A stretch of 27,289 nucleotides of DNA from the NCBI RefSeq assembly GCF_000485595.1, contig NW_014579320.1, forward strand, positions 9,188 through 36,476. Direction: 5' to 3'. Under the pieces are notes generated by a model that did not search any database, was not told the origin of the DNA, and saw only the letters and a program-made list of their open reading frames with translations. This document shows positions 7,739 to 17,432 of the stretch, in pieces; the first letter of the stretch is position 1; each line of letters opens with the position of its first letter. This DNA comes from Priapulus caudatus (lineage: Eukaryota > Priapulida > Priapulimorpha > Priapulimorphida > Priapulidae). The position numbers were made by a program, and so were the translations under genes.

Positions 7739-8480
7739 TCGTGTTACACACGCCAACACAAACCCTCTGCTCTCTCCTCTCTCTCGTCTCTCTCTCTCGA
7801 CACATACACTCCTCTTTGGGTTCCTCTCTCTTCCTCACATCCCACACACAACACACGCACATCTCTCCTCTCTCTATCTCTACCTACACACACGCGCGCA
7901 CACCTGCCCTCTCTCGCTCATGCTGACACATACACACTCCCTCTCTGGTTATCTCTCTCTCTCTCTCTCTCTCCGTCCCACACACAACACAAACACTTCA
8001 ACCACCCCCTCCTCTCTCTGCTCTCGTCTCTCTCTCACACACACACACACACACACTCTCTCTCAGACACATACACACTCCTCTCATGTTCTCCTCTCTC
8101 TACTCTCACACACACACACACACACACGACGCTCGCTGTTGCACACACCTCTAGCTCTCTCATCGTCTTCTCTCTCTCTCGCACTCTGGACACATACACC
8201 CTCCCCCTGGTTCTCTCTCTCTCCCTCTCTCGTCACACACACGCACGCGCGCACAACTCTCTCTCTCGTCTCTCTCACACACACAGAAAAACACACACGC
8301 CAGCGCACACCTCTCTCTCTCTCTCTCTCTGTCACACACACAACACAAACACCCTCTCTCTCTCTCTCTCTCTAGTTCTCTCAGCACACACGCGCCGCGG
8401 CAAACCTACTCTCTCTCTCCTCTCTCTCTCTCTCTTCTCTGCTCTCTCTGTCACACACGCAAATACAAACACGCACACCC

Positions 8481-8512
<32 letters not shown>

Positions 8513-8658
8513 ACATTACACACACGCACTCTCTCTTTCTCAGACACATAACAACCTCTCAGTTCTCTGCTCTCGCTCACGTCACCACACACACACAACA
8601 CACACCACACCAGCACACCACACCACGCTGCGGCGCAGCGCGCAGGCGCGCACCTCTT

Positions 8659-8700
<42 letters not shown>

Positions 8701-8945
8701 CTCTCTCTAGGCACACTACCACCACACCTGCTCTGTTCTCTCTCGCTCTCACACACACGCGCACCTCTCTCTCTGTCTCTCTCTCTTGACACATACCTCC
8801 CTCTCAACACACACCACAACACACCCACACACACACACACACACACACAACACACACATCACCTCTCTCCCACAGCACACATACACACACTGCGCACACG
8901 TCTCTCTCAATACAGTACACACTCCCTCTCTGGTCTCTCAGATTG
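7600..8945 (+). repeat. 1.35 kb compound (CT)n/(CA)n satellite with a higher-order unit
   Basis: Blocks of (CT)n alternate with CACACACACACGCGCGCACA blocks. A less simple marker, GACACATACACACTCC followed by CTCTCTGGTTCTCTCTCT, recurs near 7799, 7925, 8065, 8189, 8538, 8788 and, degenerate, 8912. The first four intervals are about 125-140 bp. The 352-codon plus ORF (7317-8375) and the Arg/Glu-rich minus ORFs are translations of these dinucleotides and not genes. The strand bias in purines favours triplex-type or slipped structures, and the CACGCG blocks favour Z-type structures. Confidence 0.92.
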
Positions 8946-10204
8946 GTATGAGCACACAAAAGCGTAAGTTCCAGCCAGTAGGATGTCATTGCTTGTTTGA
9001 TTAGTGATCAGGTGCTTTAGCTACGGGTACCAGGAATCTCTGTGTTGTTTCGATGCGTGACGTATTACATGCACGCACAGGGATGGGGAGAAACGCTGCA
9101 TATCGTGCTGACGTGTTTTCTACAGTCGTTTAAGTGTAAAGCCCCCACTGGTTAGAGCCACACGGTTAACACCTACACGCGACGACTGAGGATATTACTG
9201 GAATGAGTGCAAGGAGGCGGAGAGAGCAGCTAGGTGATTGTTAATACTTGTAGCCAGTGTTGAACAGTGTGAAAATGCCAGAGCTCTAACCTACTGTGTT
9301 TTGTGCATGCACAATGGGCACGGGCTGCGTCCTGTACCTTGGGTGTTGCAGAATGAGGCATATTGGACCGTCATTTACAGGGATTATAGGCGACTAATAG
9401 ACGTAGGCCTAGAGAACTCATTAAGACCTTTGGTATCTCTTCGTGTTTATTTACCATTAATATCTGGTTTGTATGTCGAGGAACGTTCCAATGCCTTTGA
9501 TCCAAGGTTCTGCTCGATTCTATAATATGTGTGAACTGTTGTCAAGCACTCCTGCCAAAGAGAATTTGATTCATTCTGATAGCTATCAAGAGCATAATAC
9601 AGACTAAAAATACTATAAATCCTATATGTAGTATTAACTAGCGAGATGTATATGAGTGAGTAGCTTATGAGTATACGATTATGTATAGAGTAGCGATAGC
9701 GTATACTGACTTGTATACCAATTAGGCTGTCTAAAGCATGACTAACTGTTCTTAGATATAGAATGTATTACTTTTAGTCTATGAACTCAGTACTAAACAA
9801 GAATGTCATGCCGAAATACAATTAATTATAAATAGATCAGAAATAATTGATATGAATTAATGACGATATATAATAAATTGTGTTAAATGATTTCTGTTGA
9901 ATCTTGTGATACATTAAACAAATGTTTACTTTAAAAACATGCCGAAGTGTATAATGCTGCCAATTACGACTGTAGTTCACTAACCTGCCGTATCAGGCCT
10001 CGGTCGCGCCACGCGTGTCACGTTCGCGCGTGGTATGCGGCCGAGTTAGCCAATTCCCTTTGGTTAGTATCTATTTGAGTTAGATGTTAGGGTAGGATAG
10101 GTTTCTAGTTATGTTCCAGCGCGACAATGTCTCAGATTGCGTTAGTTAGGCTCCGGGCCAAATTCTGGTTGTCTCGGACACCGACAACGCTTATTTTCGA
10201 GCAC
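8946..10204. other. Low-copy DNA, no gene recognised
   Basis: The first part has moderate base composition. From about 9590 to 9950 it is AT-rich. A plus ORF of 95 codons at 9238-9525 has no recognisable motif or supporting splice sites. Near 10014-10040 CCACGCG and CGCGTGG form a small GC-rich hairpin. No repeat copy elsewhere in the window was noticed for most of this stretch, so it may be single-copy flank. Confidence 0.45.
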
Positions 10205-10740
10205 TTGCATCATACACATTAAAATATTATCTTTCTGTTAAATAATACTTTGCGTTCAAAGACTAATTTGTATTCAGTGTAATAGAATATATAATGATAC
10301 GATTAAAAAACGGAATGTAATTCCATGCAGGAGGTTTCGCCCAGGATGATTTGAAACAGGGGAGAGGAGGGGGGAGGGGAGGGGGAGGAGAGGAAGGGGT
10401 GAAGGGAGGGGGAAAGGGAGGCGCGGAAAAGGGGGGGAAAGGGAGGGGAATACTAAGGGGGGTCAGGGACGTTTTTACGGTACCACTAATTAAATGCTCA
10501 TAAATCGCCACCCACACCAATGAGAGCGGTATTTGGCGGTTCTGTATATATATGAAGATAGCGAGTCTGTGTACGTAGTAGCTGTCAGTAGTACTACTCT
10601 GCCTCACTTGCTGAGTTGTGAGATGACCTCCGTAAGCTGGCAAGCCGAGACTTGCTTTCATCCTTTCCCTTCCTTTCCTTCTCGCGCGCTCTCCTTACGT
10701 TCGTCAGATCGACGAAGTTAGGTGCAGGCTATGCTCACTA
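10205..10740 (+). repeat. Partial copy of the foldback arm family, inverted to 2340-2725
   Basis: It runs from TAAAATATTATCTTTCTG, through the AT-rich tail, a polypurine tract (10355-10450), module M copy 5 (10441-10574), GAGTTGTGAGATGACC, a (TTCC)-like tract and CAGATCGACGAAGTTAGGTG, to GCTATGCTCACTA. It carries both the (TTCC)n end and the CAGATCGACGAAG end downstream of M, whereas the arm copies carry one or the other. It may therefore show a more complete arrangement of the unit. It has more indels than the copies in the 5.3 kb element. Confidence 0.8.
10355..10450 (+). repeat. Polypurine GGGGAGGAGG tract
   Basis: Nearly 95 bases are almost entirely G and A, with many runs of three or more G, just upstream of module M copy 5. 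The complementary polypyrimidine tract occupies the same place beside copy 2 (2520-2575). The sequence is compatible with triplex or G-quadruplex formation. Confidence 0.85.
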
Positions 10741-11434
10741 CCCGGCACCAGTGGTTGGCCCATGACTCGATTATCTAAGCAGGAGACAAAGCTTAAAGGC
10801 TAGTGGTTGGAGGATTGGTCAATTCATATGTTTCACGAAACGACCGATGATCGATTTAATCACATCGATCATTTTAGTTGCGGTGACGACGTGGTGACGC
10901 CGCCGTCCATCGTCGACACAACCGTGTGATTTGCGAAGGAATATAGACATTATTGTATGTGGTAGCTAGTATTTAATGAAGTAAATTAAGGATACGTTAG
11001 GGTTACGGATGGGTAAGCGACTCTAAAGGGCATTGCAACATAACTGCTCATCAAATTCAATCAAACTCATATATCCATTACATAAGAGAGATGTCTCTCT
11101 ATGCTATCGATAAACTTTTTTTATTACAAATTCATCTCTAATTAAGTGACAACAAAAATTGTGAATTTATACAAAAATTCTTTTTTTGTTATTTCTCAGA
11201 AACAGAGTTTGGACCTAAACTTTTAACCATAAGTTGTTCATAATATAAAATTTACACCTCACCGTGTTTACTAGTATATGTGTAAATGTATGTACTTGTG
11301 TCAAATCTGGAAATTAAAAAAGAAAAAAAAAGTTCGAGTTGTACTCGGTCGTCCGATTTTCTACTCGATTAATCAACTCAGCAGCCCAAACGAGTAATGA
11401 TCGACGAACTCGATTAATCGGAACACCACTAGTA
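10741..11434. other. Low-copy AT-rich DNA
   Basis: No coding frame or tandem array. GATGATCGATTTAATCACAT and CGATCATTTT near 10846 give a weak inverted repeat. CTCGATTAATC occurs near 11364 and again near 11410, a short direct repeat. Nothing else stands out. Confidence 0.4.
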
Positions 11435-11793
11435 AAGGCCCCCGCACGCGGTGAGATCCGTGCTGAGCACAGAGCGTGCGTTTCGTGCTCAGCACAAATC
11501 TCACCGTGTGCGGGGTCGATTTATGTGAGCTGTCAGTCTCGCGAGGCGGCGAGGAAAATATCTGTCGTGTTTGATAATTTTGGTCTTGCGAGGCTGAATA
11601 CTCTGCGTGTGCGTGGATGGGGGGTGTGAGACTCCTGCTGAGCACAAAATCAGTTGCGGCGCATTTTGATTGGTTCTCACTCAGTGGTGGCGCATTTTGA
11701 TTGGTTCTGCCATTTTGATCAGTCACATGACCTACAGTGCACCCGCTGGTAAGATCCGTGCTCCGCACGAATCTCACCATGTGCGGGGGCCTT
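11435..11793. mobile_element. 359 bp MITE with terminal inverted repeats and a hairpin at each end
   Basis: The ends are AAGGCCCCCGCACGCGGTGA and its near-inverse CACCATGTGCGGGGGCCTT, about 23 bp in all with few mismatches. Each end is itself a hairpin: 11440-11515 folds with 30-bp class arms (GTGAGATCCGTGCTGAGCAC against GTGCTCAGCACAAATCTCAC), and about 11741-11790 folds similarly. The middle has two direct copies of GGCGCATTTTGATTGGTTCT, at 11661 and 11690. The right flank reads TTAA and the left flank TAAA, compatible with a TTAA target, but that is weak. No coding capacity. Confidence 0.8.
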
Positions 11794-11814
11794 AAGCGCT
11801 ACTATAACACGGCT

Positions 11815-12831
11815 ACGATCCTTTGCAGTATTATTGATTAGCTGTCTTACCTTAATTGTTCATATAAAACAAACCGCATGTCCCTACGATGCCCCTTTGC
11901 TGAGATAATGAGCGGTGAAAATCTGGCATTTTCCCCGAAACCCGACCCGAGATCAATGTTTACTGCGTCCCTCACTCGAAGTGTTTCCAGTGTGTTGCTT
12001 CCGGTCGCCGCTGTGTAGCGCCATAGTGGCGCTGACTCACGTAATACTACCAGAGTTTACTATAAGTGTTGAACAACAGTAGAGGCCGTCCATAGGCTGC
12101 AGGCCTGAATAAGCATCGAATAACATGCGAACAGAAATTAATTAAAATCCTCACACTGTCTACTGCACTTACAAATACAGTTTATTCATGTTAAATAACT
12201 ACCAGATTCATGCTCTATGCCCCCTCCGAAGCTTTTGCGCAGCTCTATGAAGCGAATTTCTCAAAGTGTCTGAACACATATCAATAGCCACAAAAACACG
12301 AACCGGTCGCGCTGTGACTACGCACACTGACGGAATGTCACGAGATACACACAAAAATAATTTTACTTCTAATACTTTCTCGACGTCAACGAGGACACCA
12401 ATTGCGTGCACTAATGCTAATTATTGCAGCTCTAGTGCCGGAATTTTGGGCGAAAAAAAATACCAAAAAGGCCTTTCAGAGAGAAAATAGTACAACATTG
12501 GTGAACCAATCTGCGAACGCCTTACTGTTAATAGTATAATGCCACCGCTATACATCCCAGCGGTAAGTGGGCGTGAAGGTGCACAGGTGGGGTCCATCAG
12601 CTATGGCAATTCATAACTACGTCATTCGGACACGGCAATGGTTTCCCGAAGTTATAACCACTTGCGAGTGAGGACGCAGTAAATCACTGATCATCGAGTC
12701 GGGTTTCGTGAAAATACCGAAGATTTTACAAACCGCTCATATATCATCAGCGGTAGGGGCATCGTAGGGACATGCGGTTCTCGTTTTTATGAACAGGTAA
12801 AGACAGCTAGATCAATAGTACTGCGGATCGT
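11815..12831. mobile_element. 1.0 kb element with roughly 170 bp terminal inverted repeats
   Basis: 11815-11983 is the reverse complement of 12659-12831 at high similarity. Landmarks include CCGCATGTCCCTACGATGCC, GAAACCCGACCCGAGAT, TACTGCGTCC and CTCACTCG. The interior (about 675 bp) contains the candidate minus-strand ORF at 12208-12411 and a small palindrome GCGCCATAGTGGCGC near 12018. No transposase is present, so this would be a non-autonomous element. Confidence 0.75.
12181..12411 (-). CDS. Candidate 3'-terminal exon or ORF with a downstream poly(A) signal (uncertain)
   Basis: The minus strand is open from 12411 to a stop at about 12208, 67 codons if the ATG is used. An AATAAA lies at 12186-12181, some 20 bases past the stop, followed by a GT-rich stretch, as expected of an animal 3' end. 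If spliced, an AG just before TGCACGCAATTGG could be the acceptor, with a pyrimidine tract (TTTTTTTTCGCCC) upstream. The peptide is valine-rich in its first half and ends in a basic stretch (KLRRGHRA). I recognise no domain. The plus strand is also open over much of this interval, which weakens the call. It lies wholly inside the inverted-repeat element and could be a captured gene fragment. Confidence 0.22.
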
Positions 12832-12887
12832 CAAATAAAGACGTGGAAAAAACTTATTAATTCGACCTAATACTGCAGATGGTTTCA

Positions 12888-12921
12888 NAGGGGGGGGGGG
12901 GTCGGTGTCGGAGGGGGAGGA
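12888..12921. other. Ambiguous base (N) and G-run at the edge of the duplicated segment
   Basis: The only N in the window is at 12888. It is followed by a run of about 13 G and then GTCGGTGTCGGAGGGGGAGG. This is exactly where the first copy of the large duplication begins, so the junction may be a low-confidence assembly join or a polymerase-difficult G-run. Four G-runs make it a potential quadruplex sequence. Confidence 0.75.
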
Positions 12922-13014
12922 AAATCTAAAAACTTTTGAATCACGGCCAATTTGTTTTATTTCTTTATACTCATAAATTACAGAAATGATGAATCGAAGA
13001 TTGATTTAGTTCAA

Positions 13015-13215
13015 ATGATGATTCATGCATCTTCATCTAAGCAGTCGAATGATTCTGATTCACGCACTCGATCATTCGACTTCGCGCATCGAGTGATGCA
13101 TCGAATCATTCGATGGCGTGTAATCAAATGATTCGATGCGCAGAACGATGATTCGAATGATCATCTCGATTTCACGCATCATTATCATTCACGCACTTCC
13201 GATCGATGCATTGCG
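13015..13215. repeat. ATTCGATTCACGCATCGAATC palindromic minisatellite, copy A
   Basis: Imperfect units of about 21 bp combine ATTCGATTCACGC and GAATCATTCGATGC in both orientations. The matching array in copy B (21218-21425) is more regular. Confidence 0.8.
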
Positions 13216-13918
13216 CTATCACCAGTACTGACCATATATGTCAGAAATTGATTTGTTCTCAGAAGAGTTCAGATGAAGTCACATGAATGTGATGAATTGA
13301 AAGCGACGTTTTGATTGCAATTTAAATGAACATGGTTCCTGCACTAATTATAATAGAGATACTAGGCAGAGGATTTGAGAACTTCGTCTATATATAGAGA
13401 AATTATTTAAACTAGTCAGAGGTTTATGCTTAATTAATTCTATATGGTGTATGTTCCGTAAAATCTAGTTATGTTATTGCGATTATTTGGCAAACACATT
13501 ACCGATAGTCTTAGGATTCACAAATAAATTATTTATAAATGTAGCAACGGTGGCACCTGAAAAGTCCCTTGAGGCACCTGCAATCTCATACCAAGTGGCC
13601 GGCCCCGCCCCTGTGTAACTTATGGAGTAGTATGCATCGTTTCAAGTCAGAAATTCTAATATGGAGATCGATTCAGAGACATAGCTAACAAAAAATGGGT
13701 GGTTGTTCTCTTTTATAGTATAGTTAGATGTACTTATTAACTACACAAGGTGCCAGTTACTCTAGCATTCGTTAACACTGCATAATCAATATGTCAAGTC
13801 AGTACAGTACTCAGTAGTCTTTAGACAACACAGCTGACTACCGCTGCATCGTTCAATACTGATACATATTGTCCCTAGCTCAAGAACGGTATTGCTAGGG
13901 TTAGAATAGTCCTAGTCG

Positions 13919-14066
13919 TATTCTATTAGAATACCTATTCTATTAGAATACCTATTCTATTAGAATACCTATTCTATTAGAATACCTATTCTATTAGAAT
14001 ACCTATTCTATTAGAATACCTATTCTATTAGAATACCTATTCTATTATAATACCTATTCTATTAGA
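13919..14066 (+). repeat. 17-bp tandem array, about nine near-identical units
   Basis: The unit is CCTATTCTATTAGAATA, itself an inverted repeat (TATTCTA against TAGAATA). Units are almost identical, with one variant (TATAATA) near the end. More degenerate units recur at 14676-14815, and scrambled ones at 22170-22300 and 23200-23340 in copy B. Confidence 0.93.
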
Positions 14067-14606
14067 ACTAGCAGAAAGTATACCCGTAGAACCAGCAAAT
14101 GTTGTCTTTAAATATAAACTCCAGTAGATCCAGTATAAAGTTAATCGTTTTATTGTAATGAAAGAAAACCACTGCACTGGGTCACAGACACTGGCCGCTA
14201 ACTGGCCACTGATACGCGTGTCATACGGATGGTACGGCAAAGCAGAGGTGAGGCAGGGGGAATCTGCAGTAGGGGGGGGCGGTATTGGAATAGATTTTTG
14301 GTGTTTGAGCCAAACCATCTCCCGAGTCCAGACGTCAAGCTGATTCTGAATATGATCTCATAAGACGCGGCCAGTAAGAGGACGTCAGAGTGTAATTCAC
14401 GGTAGTGATGTGAATTGCTGTAGCCACTTGCCATCTATTGCGATAGCATTTTTTCGAATTGTTTGACTTAATACTTAGATACTAAACATTTTTAATATTT
14501 TTTTCTCAGCCAGAACCATCTCCCAGACGTGGTGATTCTGAATGGTATATCTTCGTTATTCGCATTGAGTGACAGAATGCAGTGCGAAAGCGAACACAAA
14601 CAAAAC

Positions 14607-14608
<2 letters not shown>

Positions 14609-14642
<34 letters not shown>
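14609..14642 (+). repeat. (CA)n microsatellite, copy A
   Basis: An uninterrupted CA tract of about 17 repeats. The equivalent tract in copy B is at about 23073-23101. Confidence 0.95.
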
Positions 14643-14643
<1 letters not shown>

Positions 14644-14675
14644 GATTAGCCAATTATAGTATAGTATATTTCTAT

Positions 14676-14815
14676 TAGTAACTATTCTATTAGAGTACCG
14701 TATTCTATTGATACCTATTCTATATGAATACCTATTCTATTAGAATATTCTATAGATACTATTCTATTAGAATACTATTATATTGAGATAACCGCTATTC
14801 TTTAGAATACCTAGT
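14676..14815 (+). repeat. Degenerate TATTCTATTAGAATACC units
   Basis: The 17-bp unit of 13919-14066 reappears here with indels, on the other side of the (CA)n tract. Confidence 0.75.
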
Positions 14816-14846
14816 GCGTACTGTGGTATGGACTGGTTAATTTTTA

Positions 14847-15317
14847 GGCCGTCGCCACACCTACCAAAAATACGGTCCGATTAAAAATCTCTTCACGTTT
14901 GTTAAAATCGGGCTCATCGCGACCGCCTTGATAAACACCTCGCACACCTGAGATAAAATTGGATTCATTTTAAATCATCCTCAATTTCGCTTCGGTCCAT
15001 GCTTTGTCTATGGTACGGCGGCTTTTGATGTGTCATGTGACACGGGCACGTTCAGCTATTGGCTGTTCAATTATTATACATAGATATTTTTCTGATTCAA
15101 GTGGCAACACCAAAATCTTGGTCGGGATTACACAAAATCGCCTTCAAACAATCGGTTCAAATCGAACATGTGTTTGTCTTTTGAAACGATCACCGATAAA
15201 ATAATCGTAGAGTATAATCAGTCTACAATATGAACGCGCAACCTGCCGATAATCGGCTGATTTTTATCGGGCGATCTATAATCGCCGAGTTGAAAAATCG
15301 GCTGTGTGTGCGACGGC
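14847..15317. mobile_element. About 470 bp MITE-like element with GCCGTCGC terminal inverted repeats
   Basis: The left end GGCCGTCGCCACAC is the near-inverse of the right end GTGTGTGCGACGGC. AT-rich TAATT lies outside both ends. The interior is rich in AAAATCG and CGATTTT half-sites, including GATAATCGGCTGATTTTTAT close to 15248. No coding capacity is evident. It lies inside copy A. Confidence 0.55.
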
Positions 15318-15667
15318 AATTAGTCACACAGCCTGGTCGGGTTAATTGTCCCCATACACATATACTGTGGCCCATATTGTCATTGTCATTGACATGTGTA
15401 TACAGTATAGCCATAGGTGATATTGTCATTGCATGTCTTTGCATGCTAACTAAAAACGTACATTACCTTATTGACGAAGTTACTAAGATAAATATAATAT
15501 ATGCTAAATATAAGACGTCCCAACCTTCAATAACAGAGAGAATTGATGATGAAATATACTCAGACCAAGAACAGCATCGTTTGACTTTTGGCGGCATGCG
15601 TGCAGCTATGAGCGCGCATGCCACTGTTAAAGTTGACTGTATTGAGCAAGTTGAGACACTGTACTAG
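15230..15667 (+). CDS. Hypothetical 145-codon ORF (low confidence)
   Basis: The plus strand is open from ATG at 15230 to TAG at 15665-15667. The first 30 or so codons lie inside the MITE-like element (RSIIAELKNRLC is encoded by its right end), so the N-terminal part is unlikely to be original protein sequence. A hydrophobic stretch near residues 45-75 (LWPILSLSLTCVYSIAIGD) is followed by a more ordinary, acidic C-terminal part (ERIDDEIYSDQEQHR). The equivalent stretch of copy B (about 24625-24920) does not keep the frame, but copy B is error-prone. There is no Kozak-like context or splice support, and I recognise no family. It may be a chance ORF or a remnant exon. Confidence 0.15.
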   Translation: MNAQPADNRLIFIGRSIIAELKNRLCVRRQLVTQPGRVNCPHTHILWPILSLSLTCVYSIAIGDIVIACLCMLTKNVHYLIDEVTKINIIYAKYKTSQPSITERIDDEIYSDQEQHRLTFGGMRAAMSAHATVKVDCIEQVETLY

Positions 15668-16191
15668 CTATTGCCCTGTACTTGACTCGCCGCTTAGCGT
15701 GGTAGTTTCGGCTTCGCCGTGTGATCTCAGGCGTTAGGCTGGGCGTTTCTGGATTGTCAGCCGAGTCAGTTGCTACATTTGGGGAGTGCTGGTGAGCACT
15801 GTAAACGCTACGTGCATGTATTATGTGTACGTGTTTACTGCCATAGAGTATCTATACGCAGTTGATATAATAAGTACGTGATGGAAACGCTGTGTGTCGA
15901 TGTATGTGCGTTATGCTAGTAGCAATTAAAAGCAAAGACGTTTCTGTGTACACCTGCCAGGCCGTAGAGGGGTGGTTGGGGGCGGTTTAGAAGAACCCCC
16001 GAGCTCCCCCAAGCCAAAAAAATTTTTTTTGGAAAATGTTGCTGAGAATTTCACCTCAGCGTCGCCTCATTTTAGTGGTAATAATTGCAAAATTCTCCAT
16101 CGGTGCGCGGAGGACTGGAACAGAGGAACACCCCTCCCACCTCCAGCGTCTCGCGTCGCTTGGTCCCTCGCCTGGTCGCTTCGCGCCCTAG

Positions 16192-16300
16192 CAGGGCGTG
16201 TCAGGGGGTCCAGGGAGTCCGGACCCCCTTGCTCGCGCAGAAAACGCATCTGAGGGGGATGTAGAAATTTTAAAAATTTTGCTAGACCCACGACCCCCCT
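16192..16300 (+). repeat. GGGCGTG...GTCCGGACCCCC repeat, copy in duplicated segment A
   Basis: This shares CAGGGCGTGTCAGGGGG, AGTCCGGACCCCCTTGCTCG and CGCAGAAAACGCATCTGAGG with the element at 19822-19988. The copy at 25802-25895 is its duplicate, and an inverted relative lies at about 17770-17887. The right end of the element is not clear here. Confidence 0.7.
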
Positions 16301-16549
16301 TCTACGTGCTCGAACTGTTGGGTTACGAGTTTAGAACGCCCCCCTGTTAGCGAAATCCGGTTCAGGCCACCTGCGAGCAAATTGCCAACATTTAAAAACA
16401 AGCCCCGCCCCCCAAGTCTTAAAGGCTGGCTACGGGGGCCTGCTGCAATCTGTGGGTTAGTTTTCTGAACACACACAAAGGGCGCGTTTGTTTGGGAACG
16501 GAATCCGTGGATCGAGATCATTGTGATCCTGATCCTACCATGTACGTGT

Positions 16550-16732
16550 GGCCACAGGCATGCATAGACCAATAAATTGCTGCCTAAAATTTTTTATATT
16601 CTGGTTGTTTATTTTAGGGTTTAATTTATTTTAATTTATTATTTAATTGGTTTTTATTTTATTTGCCCTAAAATAACACCAGAATATAAAAATTTTTAGG
16701 CACAATTTATTGGTCTTAGCATGCCACAGGGA
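16550..16732. mobile_element. Foldback hairpin element, about 70 bp arms
   Basis: 16550-16619 and 16666-16730 are near-perfect inverted repeats. The outer ends are CCACAGGCATGC and GCATGCCACAGG-like, followed by AGACCAATAAATTG, GCCTAAAA, TATATTCTGG and ATTTTAGGG. The AT-rich loop is about 46 bases. The only differences are a handful of one-base indels. It fits a very short MITE or snapback element. A small-RNA hairpin precursor is possible but unsupported. Confidence 0.85.
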
Positions 16733-17432
16733 CAAAACACAAGCACCAATTTCAATATGTTGGACAAACATATAAATCGAGACGAAGCAAATAACTTTCA
16801 GCAAAAACACTTTATGGACCGCAAACTGCACTTATATTGAAACAAACATGTTAATTCGCAAGTAACAAAGAACAATATGCGAAGCAAAAATACAAGATTC
16901 GAAACGGAAATTCGTTGGGAGCACTGCTACTTGTTGTTTCCTCGTCTTTATACTTCCCTCAGTCTCCGCACAACAAAACTCGCAGACTGAGGATACGAAT
17001 CATTGCAACATATGATACAGCCTATTCTTTTAAAGAGGGGGAGTAGGGGAAAGTCTGTGGTGTCACACTGTCTGGTTCGTTTACAGATTTCATTGCATAT
17101 CTAGGATGCCAAGAATGTCACCTCGCCCCTTTACCATGCACCTCGTACACCACCTCTTCCACCCTTGCCGATAAAAATCGTCTATGTTAGAGTAAAGTTT
17201 CAAACATGTTCCGGAACGCAGCATATCAACTGCTAATCGCCCTACAAAGCGGGTTATAGCGCCGATCTACGGTCCACAATTGTGATCATTTTGGTTTTTA
17301 AATTAATTCACCCCACTTATTATTAATGAGTAAATTCGTGACGAGTGGCAATTAAGATTAACTAATAAATATATTACTGAACTTACACTAGTTAATCATT
17401 TACTGGTAATATCATTTATTAATATGCTTTTA
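16733..17432. other. Low-copy DNA with a small hairpin and a direct repeat
   Basis: A perfect 9-bp stem (CCTCAGTCT at 16957-16965 with AGACTGAGG at 16984-16992, 18-base loop) is present. The segment ATGAGTAAATTCGTGACGAG followed by TGGCAATTAAGATTA (17326-17372) is repeated, diverged, at 17436-17472, just inside the dispersed repeat. No gene recognised. Confidence 0.45.

Larger units (their letters stand above)
12917..16474 (+). repeat. Large duplicated segment, copy A (direct partner about 21101-26360)
   Basis: Colinear landmarks shared with copy B include TTTGAATCACGGCCAATTTG, the ATTCGATTCACGC array, TGTCAGAAATTGATT, GGCAGAGGATTTGA, CACCTGCAATCTCATAC, ACCACTGCACTGGGT, GGGGGAATCTGCAGTAGGGG, the (CA)n tract, CTTTGTCTATGGTA, TACATTACCTTATTGACGAA, CCCAACCTTCAATAACA, ACCTGCCAGGCCGTAG and GGGGGCCTGCTGCAATCT. 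The order is fully preserved. Copy A is about 3.56 kb and shows well-formed repeats, whereas copy B is about 5.26 kb and degraded. Copy A carries no recognised gene. Confidence 0.85.

Noticed and set aside
7317-8375. 352-codon plus-strand ORF, the longest in the window
   Set aside because: It is a translation of the GTTGGCCCAACG array and of CT/CA dinucleotides (Ser/Leu/Thr/His only), with no non-repetitive core.
9140-9215. Possible tRNA-like or SINE promoter sequence (CCACTGGTTAGAGCCACACG)
   Set aside because: No cloverleaf could be drawn and there is no B-box-like GGTTCGANTCC at the right distance.
9238-9525. 95-codon ORF in low-copy DNA
   Set aside because: No recognisable motif, no start context, no splice sites and ordinary codon composition. 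Chance ORFs of this size are expected in 27 kb.
12915-13215. CRISPR-like array of regularly spaced palindromes
   Set aside because: The ATTCGATTCACGC units are contiguous tandem repeats without unique spacers, in a eukaryotic-looking context.
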